Shown here piece by piece: positions 61,701-64,000 of a DNA stretch of 64,000 nt. Each line of letters starts with the position of its first letter. Positions within the stretch are counted from its first letter, which is position 1. Made by a program: the position numbers and the translations under genes. This stretch comes from Phoronis australis (taxonomy: Eukaryota > Phoronida > Phoronidae). Below the pieces are notes generated by a model. It was not told the origin of the DNA and did not search any database. It saw only the letters and a program-made list of their open reading frames with translations. Location of the stretch: assembly GCA_002633005.1 (NCBI GenBank), contig NMRA01000002.1, positions 270,876 through 334,875 on the forward strand, written 5' to 3'.

Positions 61701-62415
61701 ATTTAGCCTTTCTTTGATTTTGGGTTTGTTTAGAATAAAAGTCTGAATGATAAAAGTGCGCCGTGAGAAAATCCAATGTTTTCACCTCAGCTTTATGTTT
61801 ACACTCTCTCATGTGTTTACAGGAACAGACTTGTGTATAACGTTTGTTCGCATGTATTTAGGCCCTTGTGCCAGTGTCCGAAGTAATGTTTTTTTTTAAA
61901 AGTCATTTTCACCAACGCCCATGCTTGGTAGTTATTGCTAAAATGAAAACACATTATATGGTTTTGTAACGAATCGGTCAGTATTTACTCACCTGTGAAA
62001 TTTTGCTGTTTGGTTTGACTCCAGTGCATCATATATAGATAGTACATGCATCTAATTTCACATGTTGAAGCTGCTTCACACGTACAGGTATGTGTGCCTG
62101 AACAGGCACTCGTATACTGTCATTTGGTAATCATTTTAATGCTTGTTTATTTCTTGTTGGTCTTACGAGGTATTATTTGGGGACTTAAGTAAAACTCGTT
62201 TTCCCTTTCTATACCTGCACAGGTGCAGCGTACGATCGCCAAACAGATTCACATGGTGAAGACAATTGGCAAAGGTCGCTATGGCGAGGTCTGGAAGGGC
62301 AAGTGGCGTGGTGAGAGTGTCGCCGTCAAGATCTTCGTCACCACAGAGGAGGCCAGCTGGTTTAGAGAGACGGAGCTGTACCAAACGGTCTTACTACGTC
62401 ACGAGAATATACTAG
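22650..62415 (+). CDS. BMPR1: BMP type I receptor (ALK3/ALK6 class), six exons, 3' part outside window
   Basis: Exons at 22650-22728, 49962-50140, 52000-52129, 54028-54145, 60225-60366 and 62223-62415 join in one frame (phases 1,0,1,2,0,1) with GT-AG introns. They give about 280 residues. In order: signal peptide (1-26); three-finger ectodomain with CYC..C, GC, CC and LCN cysteine spacing (32 to about 118); transmembrane helix (about 146-168); GS box SSGSGSGLP (206-214); kinase start with loop [11 protein letters not shown] (232-242) and VAVK lysine 252. The stretches [13 protein letters not shown] and [12 protein letters not shown] point to BMPR1A/1B, away from the activin/TGF-beta type I receptors. 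The product is a plasma-membrane serine/threonine kinase, activated by type II receptors after BMP binding, that phosphorylates SMAD1/5-type proteins. Vertebrate homologues have about 500-530 residues, so roughly half is missing downstream. Confidence 0.95.
22729..28474. other. BMPR1 intron 1, first part
   Basis: AT-rich intronic DNA. I see only a 24-base direct doubling at 25537-25583 (CTGGACCATGGTTTATRGTC, twice) and no exon with family support. The frame at 25405 (acceptor-like ACAG, then [13 protein letters not shown]) would be in phase with exon 1 but lacks a convincing donor. Confidence 0.4.
28469..28730. mobile_element. CAGGGC-family TIR element, copy 1
   Basis: Spans 28475-28724 (250 bases), starting CAAGGCTTGGGATTTTC and ending TTGGTCATTCCAAGCCCTG. 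The flanking six bases are AGTATA and AGTCTA, a 6-bp target duplication with one change. The interior is about 80 percent similar by eye to 56608-56839. It is non-coding and hAT-like by terminus (CAGGG). Confidence 0.75.
29225..29407 (-). repeat. Dispersed repeat family A, copy 2 (inverted, truncated)
   Basis: The reverse complement begins GTAGGACCCGAGTAATATGT, then CAGAACATCATATCTCAGAA, matching 45926 onward. The distal half of the family is missing. Confidence 0.55.
29450..29682. mobile_element. MITE family B, copy 2
   Basis: Begins GAGACTTAACTCAGAAATTT followed by GGTCTTATG, is similar internally to 13931-14085, and ends with an imperfect inverse (ATTTCAGTCTTAAAGTC). It is longer than copy 1, so one copy has an indel. 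It abuts repeat family A copy 2. Confidence 0.45.
29690..32507. other. BMPR1 intron 1, second part
   Basis: No exon, RNA gene or delimited repeat could be supported in this interval on either strand. Confidence 0.4.
32508..32600 (+). repeat. Dispersed repeat family C, copy 1
   Basis: Contains CTGTTAAATCCACCTG and CTGAAGTTAACTGTCCAT, shared in the same order with 35636-35765; the first half also occurs inverted at about 51502-51558. Non-coding. Confidence 0.5.
33823..34328. mobile_element. CAGGGC-family TIR element, copy 2 (long form)
   Basis: Spans 33829-34322 (494 bases). It starts CAGGGCTTGGAATTTTCCGC, ends TTGGTCATTCCAAGCCCTG and is flanked by AGTTAA on both sides (33823-33828, 34323-34328). 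The interior is GC-richer than the other copies and has repeated TTTCCGCG phrases and an 18-base T run at about 34186-34203. A minus-strand open frame of 109 codons (33766-34095) overlaps it but shows no transposase motif. Copies 1 and 3 look like internally different derivatives sharing only the ends with this one. Confidence 0.8.
35636..35765 (+). repeat. Dispersed repeat family C, copy 2
   Basis: Contains CTGTTAAATCCACCTG, TACTGCGAAGTAAAC, CTGAAGTTAACCGTTCAT. Sequence at about 35310-35400 (AACTGCGAAGTTAATGG and onward) may be a further diverged part, so the whole element could be about 500 bases. Confidence 0.45.
35780..38576. other. BMPR1 intron 1, third part
   Basis: No supported exon. 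A GGGCGCTTATTATAG phrase near 35850 recalls the repeat at 640-900. The open frame at 37642-37959 is T-rich and has no family signature. Confidence 0.4.
38577..39691. mobile_element. 1.1-kb non-autonomous TIR element with nested inverted repeats and CRE sites
   Basis: The 69-base termini at 38577-38645 and 39623-39691 are inverted copies with a single mismatch (CAGGCGCTTGGG versus CAGGCACTTGGG). A second internal inverted pair (AATTCAAGGACCT near 38828, AGGTCCTTGAATTTG near 39450) makes it foldback-like. Each TIR carries a perfect TGACGTCA (38600-38607 and 39661-39668). The near-identical termini suggest a fairly recent insertion. I could not define a target duplication. Inside, ATGGCGGATTTC at 38853 begins a short open exon-like stretch ending at a GTGAAA donor. 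No transposase is visible. Confidence 0.75.
39692..41848. other. BMPR1 intron 1, fourth part
   Basis: Nothing supported. AAAGGCCCCTGTCACACC near 41142 resembles the start of a transposon terminus, but I found no matching end. Confidence 0.35.
41849..42019 (+). repeat. Tandem repeat, 55-base unit, about 3.1 copies
   Basis: Units start at 41849, 41904 and 41959, with a partial fourth at 42014. They begin GGCAATAGGATAATATATTA and appear essentially identical, so the array is young or homogenised. Confidence 0.93.
42020..43984. other. BMPR1 intron 1, fifth part
   Basis: The 113-codon open frame at 42826-43167 is the longest here but has no recognisable domain, flanking splice structure or composition that would support a gene. 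Confidence 0.35.
43985..44398. repeat. Minisatellite, about 41-base unit, roughly ten copies
   Basis: The unit contains CTCGTGTGAACCATTATATG, TCCTCTCAGTGGTGGATGCA. Central units are nearly identical; the right-hand ones are diverged and slightly length-variable. The minus-strand open frames here are repeat translations, not genes. Confidence 0.93.
45926..46362 (+). repeat. Dispersed repeat family A, copy 3
   Basis: Direct-orientation relative of 12944-13373, from AAGGACCCGAG to ACTTTTACTTAATTAAAG. The two share both ends and several interior phrases, which gives the element length as about 430 bases. Confidence 0.55.
46363..49961. other. BMPR1 intron 1, last part
   Basis: AT-rich sequence leading to the exon 2 acceptor. 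No exon or repeat could be supported; the open frames at 46450-46758 and 47517-47858 show no family signature. Confidence 0.4.
49962..50140 (+). CDS. BMPR1: BMPR1 exon 2 (ectodomain, N-terminal part)
   Basis: The acceptor is CTGTTCCAG and the donor GTATGT. It encodes [20 protein letters not shown] and continues to [15 protein letters not shown]. The CxCxxC start and the later RCF and GC match the first fingers of BMPR1 ectodomains. NKT and NWS are potential N-glycosylation sites. Confidence 0.92.
50141..51999. other. BMPR1 intron 2
   Basis: Contains an inverted fragment of repeat family C at 51502-51558 (AACTTCGCAGTAAACAAG and onward). Nothing else is recognised. The frame upstream of 52000 is open, but the phase of exon 2 requires the CACAG acceptor at 51999. 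Confidence 0.45.
52000..52129 (+). CDS. BMPR1: BMPR1 exon 3 (ectodomain, C-terminal part)
   Basis: The acceptor is TTTCCGCACAG and the donor GTAAGA. Starts [20 protein letters not shown], then [16 protein letters not shown]. The CC...LCN motif closes the three-finger fold, and LFPTFPP corresponds to LQPTLPP of BMPR1A. Confidence 0.95.
52130..54027. other. BMPR1 intron 3
   Basis: No exon, RNA gene or mobile element could be supported. Confidence 0.4.
54028..54145 (+). CDS. BMPR1: BMPR1 exon 4 (transmembrane segment)
   Basis: The acceptor is TCTTTGTAG and the donor GTGAGA. It encodes a juxtamembrane linker with an NIT sequon and the helix [20 protein letters not shown], continuing VYL. Phase 2 end joins AG to the G of exon 5, giving Arg at the cytoplasmic face. 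Confidence 0.95.
54146..56601. other. BMPR1 intron 4, first part
   Basis: Nothing supported; the minus-strand frame at 56029-56388 has no family signature. Confidence 0.4.
56602..56845. mobile_element. CAGGGC-family TIR element, copy 3
   Basis: Spans 56608-56839 (232 bases), starting CAGGGCTTGGAATTTTC and ending TTGGTCATTCCAAGCCCTG. Perfect 6-bp flanking duplication AATATT (56602-56607, 56840-56845). The interior resembles copy 1 throughout. Confidence 0.85.
56846..60224. other. BMPR1 intron 4, second part
   Basis: No exon supported. The longest open frame (minus, 59254-59697, 147 codons) has no domain or splice support. A short CACACATGTACACGCGTGTG stretch near 59000 is alternating purine-pyrimidine. 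Confidence 0.4.
60225..60366 (+). CDS. BMPR1: BMPR1 exon 5 (juxtamembrane and GS box)
   Basis: The acceptor is CTGCTGTAG and the donor GTCAGT. Encodes [20 protein letters not shown], then [14 protein letters not shown] and [11 protein letters not shown]. The GS box is where type II receptors phosphorylate; the LP pair is the FKBP12-contacting site in this family. Confidence 0.97.
60367..62222. other. BMPR1 intron 5
   Basis: No exon or mobile element could be supported. Confidence 0.4.
62223..62415 (+). CDS. BMPR1: BMPR1 exon 6 (start of kinase domain)
   Basis: The acceptor is CTGCACAG and the donor GTTAGT. Encodes [36 protein letters not shown] and [18 protein letters not shown], ending HENIL plus a split Gly. 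Contains the glycine loop, the ATP-contacting Lys and the start of helix C. Kinase activity cannot be judged, because the catalytic loop lies outside the window. Confidence 0.98.
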
Positions 62416-62663
62416 GTTAGTGGAACATTAGTGCTGGCAATTTTTTGTCTTGATTTATTTTTTTGTACATTGTAATTTCATAAAATCTCACTAATTTCAT
62501 ACCAAAATAATTGCCAAATTTTTTTTTCATTTTTCAATGGCGTCTAACTTTGTCAGATGGTTACTATGGTAGAGATTTTTTAACATTTATTTGTTGTTAC
62601 TTAAATTTAACGAGAAAGTGAAAAAATGTGAGTTTCACCAGTCTGCCGTATTGTATCCTAAAT

Positions 62664-62834
62664 GGGTGAGAGTTTACTGTATTGAGAGTTTACTGTGTTG
62701 AGAGTTTACTGTGTTGAGAGTTTACTGTGTTGAGAGTTTACTGTGTTGAGAGTTTACTGTGTTGAGAGTTTACTGTGTTGAGAGTTTACTGTGTTGAGAG
62801 TTTACTGTGTTGAGAGTTTACTGTGTTGAGAGTT
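62664..62834. repeat. 16-base satellite, left block
   Basis: About ten units of GAGAGTTTACTGTGTT, nearly identical, running into the assembly gap. Lies just inside BMPR1 intron 6. Confidence 0.93.
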
Positions 62835-63610
62835 NNNNNNNNNNNNNNNNNNNNNNNNNNNNNNNNNNNNNNNNNNNNNNNNNNNNNNNNNNNNNNNNNN
62901 NNNNNNNNNNNNNNNNNNNNNNNNNNNNNNNNNNNNNNNNNNNNNNNNNNNNNNNNNNNNNNNNNNNNNNNNNNNNNNNNNNNNNNNNNNNNNNNNNNNN
63001 NNNNNNNNNNNNNNNNNNNNNNNNNNNNNNNNNNNNNNNNNNNNNNNNNNNNNNNNNNNNNNNNNNNNNNNNNNNNNNNNNNNNNNNNNNNNNNNNNNNN
63101 NNNNNNNNNNNNNNNNNNNNNNNNNNNNNNNNNNNNNNNNNNNNNNNNNNNNNNNNNNNNNNNNNNNNNNNNNNNNNNNNNNNNNNNNNNNNNNNNNNNN
63201 NNNNNNNNNNNNNNNNNNNNNNNNNNNNNNNNNNNNNNNNNNNNNNNNNNNNNNNNNNNNNNNNNNNNNNNNNNNNNNNNNNNNNNNNNNNNNNNNNNNN
63301 NNNNNNNNNNNNNNNNNNNNNNNNNNNNNNNNNNNNNNNNNNNNNNNNNNNNNNNNNNNNNNNNNNNNNNNNNNNNNNNNNNNNNNNNNNNNNNNNNNNN
63401 NNNNNNNNNNNNNNNNNNNNNNNNNNNNNNNNNNNNNNNNNNNNNNNNNNNNNNNNNNNNNNNNNNNNNNNNNNNNNNNNNNNNNNNNNNNNNNNNNNNN
63501 NNNNNNNNNNNNNNNNNNNNNNNNNNNNNNNNNNNNNNNNNNNNNNNNNNNNNNNNNNNNNNNNNNNNNNNNNNNNNNNNNNNNNNNNNNNNNNNNNNNN
63601 NNNNNNNNNN
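62835..63610. other. Assembly gap, 776 N
   Basis: Run of N flanked on both sides by the same 16-base repeat, so the missing sequence is very probably more of the array; its true length is unknown. Confidence 0.97.
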
Positions 63611-63735
63611 ACTGTGTTTAGAGTTGACTGTGTTTAGAGTTGACTGTGTTGAGAGTTTACTGTGTTGAGAGTTTACTGTGTTGAGAGTTTACTGTGTTGA
63701 GAGTTTACTGTGTTGAGAGTTTACTGTATTGTATT
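63611..63735. repeat. 16-base satellite, right block
   Basis: Begins with a variant unit (GTTTAGAGTTGACT) and passes to the same GAGAGTTTACTGTGTT unit as the left block. The remaining 63736-64000 is AT-rich intron with nothing recognised. Confidence 0.92.
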
Positions 63736-64000
63736 TAGTTTACGTGTTGTATATGAATGAACATAAAGCACATAAGATATGAGGTCAGTCAGTTGTTTGA
63801 GGGACTCTGATTTGTCTTTATGTACTTGTAGTCCTTGTAGATAAGTGTTGTGTGTAGACGCTGTGTATTGGAACGGTGAATTGATGAAAGATGATCTCAG
63901 TATGTCATTTTTGTCAAAATGTTGTCATTGAATACATGTTTGGAAACAAGCTTATTAGCATCAACTTTAAGCAGAAAAAGAGATATGAGCTAAATATTGT

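Noticed and set aside
62807-63668. Two apparent frames of about 280 codons
   Set aside because: They consist almost entirely of N; open only because the gap has no stops.

Overview
This is an animal (metazoan) nuclear genomic window with long introns and abundant non-autonomous transposons. It looks like an invertebrate bilaterian, probably a highly heterozygous marine species. The basis is ancestral-type single-copy genes with canonical GT-AG introns, AT-rich intergenic DNA, presence/absence differences between duplicated segments, and a draft assembly with single-N contig joins. I cannot name the species. No bacterial-type operons, CRISPR arrays, rRNA or intact tRNA genes are visible, and almost all short ORFs are chance.

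Two genes are well supported, both on the + strand. (1) BLOC1S2, subunit 2 of the BLOC-1 complex: five coding exons between 5265 (or 2134, because exon 1 is present twice) and 13677. It encodes 138 residues and every intron is phase 1. (2) A BMP type I receptor (BMPR1/ALK3-ALK6 class): six exons from 22650 to 62415 cover the signal peptide, cysteine-rich ectodomain, transmembrane helix, GS box and the start of the kinase. The rest of the kinase lies beyond the window. Intron 1 is about 27 kb.

Layout: 1-1787 is mostly non-coding, with a possible minus-strand terminal exon at the far left and a degenerate GC-rich repeat. 1788-6872 is a near-identical pair of segments around an N at 4587. One copy carries an 873-bp foldback transposon with a 9-bp target duplication that the other lacks. 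8985-11530 is a degenerate satellite-like array in a BLOC1S2 intron, with a second N-marked overlap at 9823. 13.7-22.6 kb is intergenic, with a tRNA-derived SINE and small inverted-repeat elements. 22.7-50 kb is BMPR1 intron 1, holding two of three copies of a CAGGGCTTGGAA element family with 6-bp target duplications, a 1.1-kb TIR element carrying CRE palindromes, and two minisatellites. 50-64 kb holds the remaining BMPR1 exons, the third CAGGGC element and a 16-bp satellite interrupted by a 776-base gap.

I found no new enzymatic or defence system. The most useful observations are the likely unmerged contig ends, which duplicate BLOC1S2 exon 1, the well-delimited transposon families, a conserved SINE-like domain next to the BMPR1 promoter, and the close BLOC1S2-BMPR1 linkage, which may echo their shared location on human 10q. 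The two genes act in unrelated processes (lysosome-related organelle biogenesis and BMP signalling), so their proximity need not be functional.
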